Part shown: piece after piece, positions 12,802 through 24,894 of the stretch
Layout of the letters: each line of letters opens with the position of its first letter
Position numbering within the stretch: the first letter of the stretch is position 1
Assembly (NCBI RefSeq): GCF_001640805.2
Contig: NC_066847.1
Span: 24,047,504-24,111,503 of the forward strand
Reading direction: 5' to 3'
DNA length: 64,000 nucleotides
Source: Lates calcarifer
Lineage: Eukaryota; Chordata; Actinopteri; Centropomidae
The notes under the pieces: generated by a model
What the model was told of the DNA's origin: nothing
What the model saw: the letters and a program-made list of their open reading frames with translations, nothing else
Databases searched by the model: none
Program-made: the position numbers and the translations under genes

Positions 12802-15800
12802 CTGTCCAGATTGATAAAGATGACACTCTCAGAGTCGTCAATCAGCCCTTTCAGCTCTCTGGCCTTGTTCCCCAGCTCCTCAGCCTGTATGGAGCAGGTC
12901 ACTATCACTGTATGAACACTTAGCTACATTCAATACTCGCTCACTGTATATTACACATAGATGACATTTAACATTGTATTTCATTGTTTTCATATTAAAA
13001 CAAACAGGTGCTAGCAAATAAAAATGTTTCGATGAAGACAGTTTGAACATTTCCTCCATCTATAATTCTGCTTCAGAGGAGTCAGTGCACCATAGTGCAA
13101 AATGTCTAGACATACATACATACATATATATATAAATATATATTTTAAACACATTTTAATGGTAATTATCAATGTGTAAAACACATCAATGTGTAACTGT
13201 TAGTTAAAGTTGCACTACCTGCATGTAGTAATTCTCCAGTAACAGTTCCATCTCCTCAGCATGGTCAATGCCCAAACTGCTCTCCTCACTAGAAAGGCAG
13301 AGAGACAGTTATATTTTCATAAAAGACCTGGTAGTTTTCAAAACTTTCAGCAATCAGTATGACCACTGACCAGACAAGAAGTCTTTAAATATCATATCCA
13401 AAAATCAATAGGCCTCATATAAGAACATACCATTATCCTAAATCTCTCTAACTTTTCACTTCTTTTTCTTTTTTCTTCTATGAATGTTTCAAGCCTGTCA
13501 CTCAGCTTGACACGATGGATACCACCTTTTTATGTGAAGGTGCTGCAGAACACAAATATCACCCAAAGAGTAAAAGGAAAAATTTCAAACCAACCATATT
13601 TCAAATTCTGCTGTGTGAAAATAAACAGGCAATAAATGGAAAATAATGAATGTAAGAGTTAAGCCCTGCCGTATCAGAGGATCCGAGACAATTAGAAAAT
13701 AATACAGCTCATCTTATCAGCCCTGCACATATTACTAGGGCTGGGTACCGAACTTCGGTTCTTTTAAGGCACCGACCGAAATGCTTCGATACTACCCGGT
13801 ATCGAAAGATGCTTTGTTTTTCGGTGCCAGGTTTCGATACCAAGGAGTTAATCACGTGATCAAGATCTGATAACGCTGCCGGTGATTGGCTGTAACTTTA
13901 CACGGTAGAGGCATGCAGGAAAACTACTTACGTGGTTACGCCCACAGACGGGGTTCACGTGTATCTGTGTTGTGAACTACTGTGAGTGTGTGTGTGTGTA
14001 TGTCTCGAAGTGGTTAAAAAAATACGACCGAAGTCAAAAGTGTGGCTCCATTTTAGCAAGACTAATGCCAATAGTGCGCAATGCAATATTTGCAAAAAGG
14101 AAAGACATCGTTGCTAAGGCAACACGACCAATTTGATGAAGCATTTGAACGTGCACGGAATCAATTTACGAGCAGAAAGTTGTTCCGTGTTCAACTGCAC
14201 GAAGATTTCAAGGTCCTTAGTATGCAGCAGTGAGCATTAGACACTGAGTATTAGTCACTTGTTCTTTTGCACTCACAGTTCTTTTGCACTGAAAATTATT
14301 TGTTGTATATTTTTATGTTAGAAAACTGCTTTGAGTGGGAAAAAAGAAAAATAAAACTCAATATTTGTACTGTAATATGTAATGTAATTTTCTTTGTAAC
14401 AATTGATTTGATAAAACTGGTATTGAAAAATATACCTATTGAATCGAAGTCAAGGTATTGGTATCATATTGAAAATTTTTAAACGATACCCAGCCCTACA
14501 TATTACAGAAATAAAGTATTGATGGTTGATGGTTAAATGCTAAAAAATGTCTTGCTGAAGCAAAACACTTCATAAAACTTGAAAGAGTGGTGGACAAAGC
14601 CATGAAGCCAGAGAGAATCAACAGTAGGTGATGACGGGCCTTATGACAAAGGATGTTTCCCTGACAGCAACTGTCATAAAAGTCCTGAGACAGCTATATA
14701 AGTTGTCTGGGAAAAAAATAAACTAAAATACAATTTTAAAATTTAAAATATGTATTGTGGTTCAACAGAAACCAACAGGTAATCTGGCCAAGAAACAATG
14801 TGGCCCCAGCCTCACACTGATTAGCATTAAGGGTTATTTGCAAGTGACCGCGTGGCCTAATGGATAAGGCGTCTGACTTCGGATCAGAAGATTGAGGGTT
14901 CGAGTCCCTTCGTGGTCGTGTTTAGTTTCCCTTTGATTGTGTGTCTGTGGTTTTTCCATGATTTGCTTTCTCCCCTGCTTAAACTTTCAGATTCCTTTTT
15001 GGGCTCACTTTAATATTTTCCTAATTTTATGAGAATTGTTTATGAACATGATTTTGAACTGAAATTTATCTGTGATTTCTCTGTCTGTGAAATATTGTTT
15101 TGGCAAACAAATGCTTTATGATGATATATTTTGTCACAATCATCAAAAACTCAAGTTTAATTTGTGAGAAATGTAAGGATTACCACTTACATCCTTCTCT
15201 ACATTGTAGGTTTCAATAACGTCAGACAAAACAAAAATATACTAAATATATAAAATATAGTAAAAACAAAAAAGGGTTAATTTGCTATTCTGATTATTTT
15301 TAGACACAGCAAAACACCTGATCATAAATCCATCCCTAAAGCAGGGTGATCCACAAAACATGGAAAAACCACAGACACACAATCAAAGGGAAACTAAACA
15401 CGACCACGAAGGGACTCGAACCCTCAATCTTCTGATCCGAAGTCAGACGCCTTATCCATTAGGCCACGTGGTCAGATGAAAAGGAGGAACAATACTCACC
15501 AGTGCCTGGGCAGGGTCACACATTATTTGAAAGGAAGGGTAAACAGATTTCAGCCCCTTGGGGGATCAATAAAGTCTTATTCTTTCTTATCTTTCTGCAG
15601 CCACTGACTGGGCCTTTAAATGAGCTTTTAAGAGAACTGCTGTTAGTATTAATCTAAGTGTATGTGAGTGCATGTGTAACATACAAAACTCTTGGGTCTG
15701 TCCACTTGGTCAGACAGAGTTCTTCAATCATCTCGTCCTCATCCAAAATCTTCAGCAAGGAGTCCTTAAAAACCTTTATGTCTGTTTCCAACTCTGATAA

Positions 15801-18800
15801 ACTGTCAGAGGTACAAGAGAGACAGACAAATTATACACACAATTAGGTCTAACGCTGCCACAGTGGTAAATATAGTGCACATGTTGTTGCTCAAATTGTA
15901 TACATTAATTACATTTGACTAAATTTGAGGATCCAAGGATAAAAAGTAGTGACTTAAAAATTAAATAGAGATTCTTAAAAGATAAAAACCGAGTTGCTAA
16001 AATGGAAAATATTATGGCAAAGAAGATAACTGGGTCAGTTATCTTAAAACAATCTTGTGCTTCAACTAATCCATCCTCGCTCATAGGAGCATTTACAAGC
16101 CAAGTCAATGTGCATGGTTATGTGCTTTACCTCTTGCTGTTCTGCAGTAGAATATGCAGTTTAGTTCTATCAGCAGAAAGGATTTTAGGATCCACCAGGG
16201 ATTCCAATACGTCCAATATTACTGGTTCAACTTCATTCAGCTGGGTTTGTAGAGTGTTAACCTATTGATACACAAAGATGCACATATGTGCAAGCGTTCA
16301 TGTTATCTTGAATGCGTGTCCTCAGTTTACAGAGAGGTACTATCTGGGCTGGAACATGCTTAAATACATAGAGACACACAGTGTTTCACCTTGTGCTGCA
16401 GTATGGCCTCCAGTGCTCTGAACTCAAAGGGCAGAGAGTGTGTCTGTGATATTAGTTGAGGGGCGAGCTCCAGCACCAACCAGCGCTCCAATCCCAGACC
16501 ACGAAAATCCAACACCAAGAGGGACTGCGGGGTTATGATGGCTTTCAGGGACTGTGGAGAGACAAGGGGGAGGGTGGAGGTTACATTTGAAAGCAGTGAA
16601 ACATGCACTTTCATCACTAATAATGGAAGCTTAAACCAAATACTTACATGTTCATTCAGATTTTTAAGCCATTTGTGAGGGAACAGTGTGTATAGAGGGG
16701 AGTGGAGGGTGAGGGTCCTTTAAAAAAATGACTCAAAGTTTGAAATCACCTAAATTTCCTCAGCATCAGATGTGTAGCTTTTTAGTAATAGGCTTATCTA
16801 TATAACATTTAATATCTTGACATGTCTGTGCATCTATGGCTGTGTATGAAGATCAGCATTTGGAAGACTACAGGCCCAACAGCTGACCGATCCGAATATT
16901 TGCAGTGAGAGACCTGATTGAGAAACTCTTGTTGTGGACTTTAGCACATACTGATCTGCTGCAACTGCAATTCTGTTTGCTCTCTTAAGGCACAGCTGGA
17001 TACTAAACACAGCCTCATCAATAAGGATCAGTGATCACATTCTGCATCCTGGGTGTCGAGGAGCATTCACACACATCCAGCGCATGACCGAAGCCTGTAA
17101 ACGTGCCACACTCAGCTGAGGCAGACACAGCTACAGCACAGAAAGCCTACAATTCTTCAGGTAATGTACATGCTACTAGACAAACTACATATTACTGGAG
17201 GCTACCTGATGCATCCATCGCATACCTCTTATGTTTGTTTACTTGTTTGTCTTGCTAATGGACATGATCTTTTTTTCTGTCCTTGTTGGAAAGGGATGTG
17301 TCAGTACATGGGGTATTCAAACATTTACATCAATTCAAAATCAATCAATCAAATCTTGTATTGCTTTCAAAATGGAATGAAATACAAACAGGCCTGACTC
17401 CAGGCCTGCATCTTCACTGCTTAGGAGTCTAATAAAGTAACAGCATTTGTTGTATTGTGCTAATTTATTTCTCTATTTCAATTTTAAATGTGACCAATTA
17501 AACAGAACATGTGAGGCTATTAGAGAAACATGAGCTTACATTGCCCATGTGGGAAGAAAAAGGCAAGGAAGGGGGAAAAAAAAGATAGCCGGAGAATTTG
17601 TTATATTACTATAAGTCTGCCTACTTATCATATATAACAGATTTTTTTTTTTGCTTAAATCTTTTATTTAATAAAAAATGATAACTGATGAATAAATTAC
17701 TACTCTCCAGAACATCATCTTAAAGTTTTGCTGTACCTGCAGGATGGCTGTGAAGCTGCTCTGTCTCAGCCTGCTGCTGGCTCTGTTGTGTACCGGCTGG
17801 ACTAAACAACAAACATGTCTCCTGTCTGCCTCAAACTGTGACGAGTGCATCCAGTCTGGCCCGGAGTGCGCATGGTGCACCGCCCCTCGTTCCGACGTCC
17901 GCTGTCATACCTCGAAGGGGCTTCGGAGAGCAGGCTGTCATAAAAGTTATGTGTATAACCCTCAGGGCGCTGTGCAGGTTGTTAAGAATGACAGCAGGTA
18001 AGTTCCCTAGTAAGGTCCACTATGAAACCCTTGACACTGTCTTATCAGATTAAATCACAGAGAAAAAAAAATAACAAAAAACAGGGAGGGCAACACCGAT
18101 ATGCAGCAAATTACCCTCAACAGTGATAACAATGACTTCTAAGCTTTTTATCTTCTTGCTGGCGACTACTGAACTTCTGCAGCACAGAGCCAGCAGTTGC
18201 CAAGACTTTGCTGCTCCAGCCCCAGGAGCTTTCCCTCCGTTTGAGGCCGGGTGTGAGCCAGTCCTTCCCTCTAACTATCACCATGCCTACAGACCAGCCT
18301 GTCCAAGAACTGACTATGGACATCAGCAATGTACCAGCAGGAGTCAACATCACATTTAGTAGTATCACGACCGGAAACCCCCTACTCATACAGGTTAGTG
18401 AAATTAAAACTGACATATCTGTACAGGACATTATGAAAAACAGGTTTTGATCATAATTTTTAACACTTAGAAATTATTGTAATAATCAATCCTCTGTTCT
18501 CTAGGTGAACGTGGTGGCCGCCCAGTGTCCTGGTAAGAGTGATGACTCAAACCAGAACAGGACTGGGCCCTGGTCCAGCCTTATCACACCCAGAGGCTTT
18601 TCACTGAGTGTGATGTTAGAAATAACTTTAGAGTGTGAGTACAACCACAGAACCATGCTATAATACAAAAGGTGATTAAAAAAGCCCCAACACAATGAGA
18701 CACAATGACAAAAATGTTGTGGGGAAAAAACAAACAAATACATTTAATTTGGTTTTTCTAGGTCAGTGTGACTGCATTAGAAATCGTGAGGAAAACAGCC

Positions 18801-21800
18801 CCACCTGCAGTGGCCACGGAGCTCTGTTGTGTGGCCAGTGCGCATGCTACGAGTCTTACATTGGACAAAACTGCCAGAGGGACACTGATTCATTTTCTTC
18901 ACCACACGAAGACTACTGTCGCTCAGGCCCAAATGCCCCAGTGTGCAGTGGCAGGGGGCAGTGTGTGGAGGGCTTCTGTGAGTGCGAGATGCGAGCAAAC
19001 CCGGAGGAAAGATACAGTGGACGATTCTGTGAGTGCAGCAACTTTGACTGTCCTTACCAGAACAACAGGTATGACATGTGATAACTGGAACTCTGAATTT
19101 GCTATGCCGCACTGTTTTCCCTTTTTAACTCTGTGTGATTACAGAGATTGATTTATATATGTAAAGAATACAATTTATACCCAACAGAGTATGTGGAGGC
19201 CATGGGAAGTGCATGTGCGGACAGTGCATTTGTGATGACGACTGGACAGGTGAAGACTGCAGCTGCTCATATGAAACTGCCTCCTGCATGGCAACAAACC
19301 AGCAGCTGTGCAACGGTAAAGGGATGTGTCAGTGTGGAGTATGTAAATGTGAGCCACCGTATGCAGGGCCAACCTGTGAGAACTGCCCCACTTGTGAGAA
19401 CACATGTGTCAAACACGCAAAGTGTGTGGAGTGTCGCGCGTTCGGGATGGGAGAGAAGAGGGACAGGTAAGAACTGGTTGCTTTTAATGCAGGGTGTAAT
19501 GATAAAATGAGATGGGGAATTAAAGTTTCTTTAGATGGAGGCTGATGTTAAGCACATTTGTTTTATTTTAAAACATTAACCAAAGTCCTAAACTCAAACC
19601 AAATACAATCTGATTTTAGCATTACAGTGGCTAAAATGACTAATTCAGATATTCTTGAATTGACTGTGTTCTCTCACTCGGCATCAGGTGTGACCAGGAG
19701 TGCAGCTACCTCAGCGTGACAATGGTGGACACCAAAGATGATCTGCCTCAAACAGGAGGAACTACAGCACTCTGTTTAATGATCAGCCCTGAGGACTCGT
19801 GCATCTTCTATTACACCCTCTCACGCACATCCTCCAGACAACAGTCAACTGTGGCACGAGCTAGAAAGTGTAACTCTAGAGGGCTTAAGTAATCAGCTGC
19901 CAGAGGGAGGAGTGCGTGATGAAAGGTGTCCCACTTAAGTCCAGATTATTTTCCCTTTATTGAGTTTTAGTTTGCTACATCTAGTTTTAATGATTATTTT
20001 GTTGTGGAAAAATAAGCAAATAAAATAATGTATAACCTTGAAAACAATGTAATGATATTATACCTTCACAAAACTTAGGGGCCTCACATATTTTTCCAGT
20101 TTTCATTATTTTACTGCACTTTGCCATTCACGTGGCGGAATCATGTCTCATTTACTATTTACTGAATGCCTGAGGTTTAAAATGGAGCTGTAGTGAGTGC
20201 TGCACTGAAGTGTAATGCAGAACATTTAGCATATTAGTGGCCGTTAAAGAAAAGTATTATTATCAAGTTTGTTTCATGAAGACAAAGACAAAAAGAGAGC
20301 ATACCTCCATTCGTATGATAATGCAGTTGTTTCTCGCAGTGAGGCTGGTGCTGTGCTGAAAGCGAAGGTCTCGGGCCTGAAGACTCAGCTCCTGGCAAAG
20401 CTCTGTTTTCTTCTTCTCTGTAAGAGAAACAAATAAAAGACTCCAGTAAGGGGGGGGGGGGGGTAATGATACAGGACGAGACTCTACACCAATAGCAGAG
20501 GTTATAAGACATCTTATTTACTGCTTTCAGCATGTTCTTTATAAAACAGAAAAGAACAGTGTGAGGGAGCTAACATAAACCATTTGGGGATGTTCACACC
20601 ACAGGTCATAGCAGAAGTAACACAGCAGTGATGAGCAACAGTACTATTGTGAATGGCTAAGATTAAAATGTGTACTCTGGTTACTCTCATTAAGTAAAAG
20701 ACAGCAAGCAAGTCAGATTAGATTAATCTTCCAACACTCACCAAATGATGTCACATTCCCCTCTTGGTCAAACTTCATCTGTGAGATAAGTAAAAAAGAA
20801 ATTGATTTCTGCATCAGTTCCACCAAAAGCTCCTTAGATTAAACTTAGTATTAACTACTGTTCAGTAACCACTGAAACATTTTTGGCCAACTGCCCTTTG
20901 TACATCTCTTACCACTACAAAAGTTGGAGGCACGCTGGAAAGAGGAGCATCTGTCACTCTGTGGCGGATAAAGGACACTGTTCAAAGAAAAGACAAAATG
21001 AAACCACACGTGAAGGAAATGTTTCACATATAAAGCTACATAAAATTCAACTACAGAGTTTTAAAGACTGCAAAAAGGTTCTAATAAGACCCTAACATTG
21101 TTATTACAATAGCTTGACAATCATGTACTTATTTTAGATGTTAAATCACAGTGATGTTAATGGGCTAATTGGCTGCAGTTTCAAGGGATTGTGGAGAAAC
21201 CTACACCTCTCAGTGATCTGTGTCCCATTTCAGTTGGCCAAGAGCATTTGGGCAAATTAGCATTTATAATAGAGTGACACAAAAAAAGGGCAAATGCACT
21301 GAATGTTGACACTGAAGTGCAGTGAAATGACTGATGCATATCTAACCTGCAAAATTAGATTCATCATTACTGTACATTTCAATGTACATCTATCAGGGTT
21401 CAGCAGTTCTATCAGGTTTCATTGTTAGTACTGTACATAACACAAAGCAGTATGCAAGACATTGTTACAGTAGGTAGAAACAGGTATGCAGATGTCTTAA
21501 TTACAAATTTATCATAACTGATTCAATGACAAAGGTTGACAGGTCTGTGCTATAGTATAAATGATTCATCAAATTTCTAATATTCCTCTACAAAAACAAT
21601 CTACAATCAGTCATCTCCAGTTAAAATAAACAGACTACAGCCTGAGTAATACTGAATCTTTGACAAATACCAAGATCACTACTGATATCAATAGTTGAGA
21701 ATGTTTCGTTATTAAGGAGTTGTGACTGAGATATGTACAATACACTTCTCAGTACCCTCTGGTGGACAAACTATGCAATAAAACGCTTGTTTCTAAATAA

Positions 21801-22423
21801 CCTCCAACATACTTACATGTCTGTACGGCAAAAAACTTGTTACTTACCCACAGACACACACGCTGATGCCAGTATACCTGTGATAAACTAATACCAGTGG
21901 ATGACATGTATTAAGATATGCTCACACTGTTAGAAGCTGTGCAGTGTAGGATCAACATAAGTCATATTAATTATTACCTGTGTGAACCACCTGTGATTGT
22001 GAGATCACCTCTTGTCAGAGTGCTTCTAACTAACTCGATTATCTCATGCTTACCAGGCCATGTTGCACCTCCTTGCAGCAGGTTCTCCTTTCTCACCGCA
22101 ACAGACTGAGGTTTTCTGAGTTGACACCTTGAACCACTATCACTGTAGCTCCTGCTACACGAAGCCAGTTCTGTATTTCCAAGCGGCACAGTGTACTTAA
22201 GAGTTCGAGTCTCACCAAGTCCTGAGGAAAAAGCACTGGCAGAACCGAAAGGTCGCTTTGGGTATAAGTTCCCACTAAATGGCAGATATCTCCTGGTGCA
22301 GTTCATACAGGCAGCCAGCAGCACTCTGTGAAGTTTCATCTCCACACCGCCCCAACACACAGCCTTGGCGCAGACTGCCATTGGTGGCATTGGAGAGCTG
22401 ATGTTCAGCTCAGATGCGGACAC
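11765..22423 (-). CDS. mrs2: mitochondrial magnesium channel MRS2 (eleven coding exons)
   Basis: Inner-membrane Mg2+ channel of the CorA/Mrs2/Alr1 family, importing Mg2+ into the mitochondrial matrix. Coding exons (minus): 22054-22423, 20913-20977, 20742-20778, 20305-20417, 16390-16551, 16131-16261, 15685-15801, 13219-13288, 12802-12884, 12305-12422, 11765-11914. They total 1416 nt in phase (471 residues from the outermost ATG). Visible family landmarks are FDQEGNVTSF, ELSLQARDLRFQH, LPFEFRALEAIL, IDHAEEMELLLENYY, GLIDDSESVIFINLD, the selectivity motif F-G-M-N after TM1 (exon 12305-12422), and TM2 with GSGLIWRRLLSFLGR. The ATG at 22337-22339 (MKLHRVLL) gives a better mitochondrial presequence and may be the real start. 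Introns host two tRNA genes, a hAT element and a nested antisense gene. Identification is firm; start uncertain. Confidence 0.95.
12759..12799. repeat. (TG)n microsatellite abutting an mrs2 donor site
   Basis: Perfect TG run of about 41 bp. On the mrs2 sense strand it is a CA tract that starts within the donor of exon 12802-12884 (AG then gtacacacac). Confidence 0.95.
13736..14498. mobile_element. non-autonomous hAT transposon with intact target-site duplication
   Basis: 763-bp element bounded by inverted termini tagggctgggtaccg and cgatacccagcccta, flanked on both sides by the perfect 8-bp direct repeat catattac (13728-13735 and 14499-14506). An 8-bp duplication with short inverted repeats is diagnostic of hAT transposition. 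Inside, near 14036-14105, a plus-strand reading gives VWLHFSKTNANSAQCNICKK, the start of a BED zinc finger of a ZBED-like hAT transposase; the catalytic core is missing. It is therefore an internal-deletion derivative mobilised in trans. It sits in the mrs2 intron between exons 15685-15801 and 13219-13288. The identical duplication suggests fairly recent insertion. Confidence 0.93.
14846..14918 (+). tRNA. tRNA-Arg (anticodon TCG)
   Basis: A 73-nt cloverleaf can be folded by eye. The acceptor stem GACCGCG pairs with CGTGGTC (one G-U), with discriminator G. The D-arm/A box is TGGCCTAATGGATAAGG, the anticodon loop CTTCGGA gives TCG, and the T-arm/B box is GGTTCGAGTCC. No CCA is encoded and there is no intron, as expected for a eukaryotic nuclear tRNA gene. 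It lies in an mrs2 intron, antisense to mrs2. Confidence 0.97.
15401..15473 (-). tRNA. tRNA-Arg (anticodon TCG), inverted copy
   Basis: Same tRNA as the one at 14846 but on the minus strand, differing in the acceptor stem (GACCACG, giving full Watson-Crick pairing with CGTGGTC). Anticodon TCG and the B box GGTTCGAGTCC are intact. About 42 bp of 3' flank (15359-15400, minus) is identical to that of the first copy, so the pair arose by inverted duplication or was homogenised by gene conversion. Confidence 0.97.
17744..19892 (+). CDS. secreted integrin beta-1-like protein lacking the beta-I domain, transmembrane helix and tail (six exons)
   Basis: Nested in mrs2 intron 4, opposite strand. Exons: 17744-17997, 18183-18393, 18505-18634, 18762-19068, 19188-19466, 19688-19892; 461 residues, all phases compatible. 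Order: signal peptide (MAVKLLCLSLLLALLC), PSI domain (CDECIQSGPECAWC), first half of the hybrid domain (LQPQELSLRLRPG), second half of the hybrid domain, then cysteine-rich I-EGF repeats (CDCIRNREE to CRAFGMGEKRD) and a shortened beta-tail domain (CDQECSYLSVTMVD), stopping at 19890. Wording is closest to integrin beta-1. The roughly 240-residue ligand-binding beta-I domain with its MIDAS is absent, and introns 1 and 2 (185 and 111 bp) leave no room for it. No transmembrane segment follows; AATAAA lies at 20019-20024. It cannot signal as a normal integrin. A secreted decoy or stalk protein is an inference; a decaying duplicate with all frames still open is the alternative. Confidence 0.85.
20019..20024 (+). 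terminator. poly(A) signal AATAAA of the nested integrin-like gene
   Basis: Canonical AATAAA about 127 bp after the stop codon of the plus-strand nested gene and before the next mrs2 exon, so the transcript can end inside the mrs2 intron. Confidence 0.65.
20450..20463. repeat. poly(G) run
   Basis: Fourteen consecutive G (C on the mrs2 sense strand) 33 bp upstream, in mrs2 sense, of exon 20305-20417, inside the polypyrimidine region of its 3' splice site. Confidence 0.9.
20978..22053 (-). other. mrs2 intron 1
   Basis: About 1.1 kb between the presequence exon and exon 2. No coding exon, RNA or clear repeat recognised. Confidence 0.6.
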
Positions 22424-23945
22424 AGCTTGAAATATAGGTGGAAAGCTCTGAGTGTGTAAAATCCTTGAGTTATCTCATTGGTGGTCCCTCAGTTCCCACC
22501 AGCTGTTAGCCAGTCCAGAATCTAGATCCGATTCAATAATGAAAAACCCTCGCATGATAGTTAAGAGTAAGAGCTAATGTTGGTTTACACGGTCTCACGT
22601 AAAAGAGGTCACACGCTGTCTTAGCTCGGAGACTTTCTAACTTTCCCCACGGTGTTTTCAGAAGTGCTGTGCGGCTCTCTCGTGTTATGCTAGTTACGTT
22701 AGCTGACAGCACCAGGGACAGCGTGTGCTCTCAGTAATTACCCATTTTAAACTGGTAATGACAGCGAGCGAAGACACCAGCAACACAAGTCAGTCACCCG
22801 CCGCTAACTACAAACTGTCCTTTATCAACGCATACGGCTGCGTTTTAGTCCGAAAACGCAGTTCTTCGGGTTAGCAAGACGGAGGGAAATACATCTATGG
22901 GGGACAGAGGCAAGAGCACTGTGTCTAACCACAATGCACCGCGGTGACGAGGACCGACTGCCAAAGATCGTCTATACAGAAGTGACTCTCTCCCACCAAT
23001 TATATTGACAGTAATAACATGTTCTGCTGTATGTCCTATAATATGTGCTATTTGGAATATTATTCATATAAATCTTGAAAGAATTCAAGGATACAGTAAT
23101 AACCATTTTAACTGAAACTATAAAATGTTTGTATGTTCATGTATGTTTCTGTATTTACTGAGAATCGGGTGGTCAACCTAAAACTGAAACATTTCCATAA
23201 AAGTTTACTGGTGTGGTCATGTCATTGTTTTTCAAGCTCACCAACACACAGCTCAGCTAACAAAAATGATTTTCAAAGTTTTTTATGATTAATATTTATG
23301 TGATACATGTGAGGAAGAATCACACTAATATCTGATCATTTGAGTGTTTTCATGCTGAAACCATCATGTCATGAACATGTACAGATAGTGGATGTACTAG
23401 AACATTATACTGTTAGTGTTTTAATATATAAACACATAATGTTCATGTATAATAACAATCAAGTATGTCATCAAATGTTTGCCAGCTCAGCAGAACATCA
23501 GTAGAATATGAGTCTAGTGTTGTGTTCAGTTATAAGCCATCAGTAGAAACAGTAGATGAAAAATGTCTCTGGCCTGATTATTCAAACTGGGTAGGTGATC
23601 TCACAGAACACAGTAACATTTCAGATGTGATTATTTTATTGAATTCATCATCAAACCAGTCAAAAAAAGTAAAAAAGTACAGAGAATAGTGCAGATTAAC
23701 AATATGTGGACAAAGTTAATACCCTCATTATCTTTACAGTATTTTTTCATATTAATACTTAAACTATCTAAAATCAAACAGTACAAAGTTGCACTTGCAC
23801 TTTCTTGAATGTAATACTTAAACAAAAGACAACAAATACTGTGTTAATCTGGGCATAAACAGTAAACATATATCTATAGTAACTACTGTATTCAGTGCAA
23901 CAAAGCTAAATACTTTTAATCTCTCAGAATGAACTGTTTTCTCAT
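22424..23945. other. mrs2 promoter side and downstream flank of the unknown gene
   Basis: The segment 22424-22970 has many CpGs and should hold the mrs2 5' UTR and promoter (no TATA box evident). From about 23000 the DNA is A/T-rich. An AATAAA on the minus strand at 23635-23640 is a candidate poly(A) site for the gene upstream at 23.8-27 kb. Confidence 0.45.
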
Positions 23946-24172
23946 TCAGTGTAAACTGTGTCTCTTTCTTGACTGTCTCGATTTCAGAGCAAAGAGATGG
24001 TGAAAGCCTCCTGTACGTGTGTGAGAGAAACTTCCCAACCCCACCAGCACAGGGGAAGCACATGGGGACAACCTCCTCTGTGCGGGTTGAGTCGGGACGC
24101 TCCTCCTCCTCTTGGCTGGTAACTGAAGAGGGTGGTGCTCCAGGAGTGCCAAAGACACAGAATGGTTCCTGC
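23818..24172 (-). CDS. candidate 3' exon of the unknown gene at 25.3-27.0 kb
   Basis: A good acceptor (tacgtggcag) precedes a phase-0 open frame, EPFCVFGTPGAPP then SQEEEERPDSTRTEEVVP, ending at 23818. It can be joined in phase to a strong internal donor in the 25.3-25.9 kb exon. A second frame over the same DNA is also open down to 23946 and is basic (LPAKRRRS), so the frame actually used is not settled. Family unrecognised. It may be an alternative last exon or a separate gene. Confidence 0.35.
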
Positions 24173-24894
24173 CACGTAAAACAGTCAAACATTTAATGAA
24201 TAGTTTTAAACAGTGTAATTCAACCATTGCTTTGAAGGTAACTATTATATTATGTATTATAAACAATGGAATAATATTCAAGAAAGTTAATAAATGTAAT
24301 CCACATACAGTATGTGTAACTTTAGCTTATTATGGTATTTTTGTAGTCTTAGTGAGGGGTTTACTTACTTAGCTGGGTGAAAAACAGGCGACCACCACTC
24401 TCCAGTTTGTTCTGTGGTCATCCATCCTTCTCATCTGGTCTGCAGCAAACATGTCCTTTCTGTTGTCATGAAAGAAAAAACACATAAAAGTATAACAGAG
24501 TGAGTGAGTAAGAGAAATAATCTCTGAGCTATTAAATAAGTAAACTAAAATTTGCAGGACACTTTTGTTAATGTTAACTTACCTCTGTATGGGTTCCTAC
24601 AGCTTAGTTGAAACAGAACAAGAGAGTAAATGGGACAGTCCGACACTCATACTTACCTTTTCTCCCACATCATGTTATGAGCAATGGCCCATGTGATAGA
24701 ACATTTTTTACATTACCTGCACATTGTTGTTTGTTTTGTTTTGTTTTTTTTTGTTGTTGTTGTTTTTTTTTCCAAGGGCTAGATGGGATATTTTTGCAGG
24801 GAGGTATTGAAGCATGCAGCAGTTCTGATTTTATATGTTCTCCTTGGGCTTGCTTGTCTTTGTTTTGAGTCCAAAGGTGTCCAAAGACTCTTAG

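Noticed and set aside
18768..19405. Alternative-frame ORFs over the integrin-like exons
   Set aside because: The cysteine-spaced I-EGF frame is clearly the real one; the others are shadows.
24340..24660. Further possible exons with good donors on the minus strand (for example text reading EQTGEWWSPVFHPAK)
   Set aside because: Donors look good, but the frame is closed by a nearby stop upstream and no acceptor/phase combination was convincing. Possible, not supportable.
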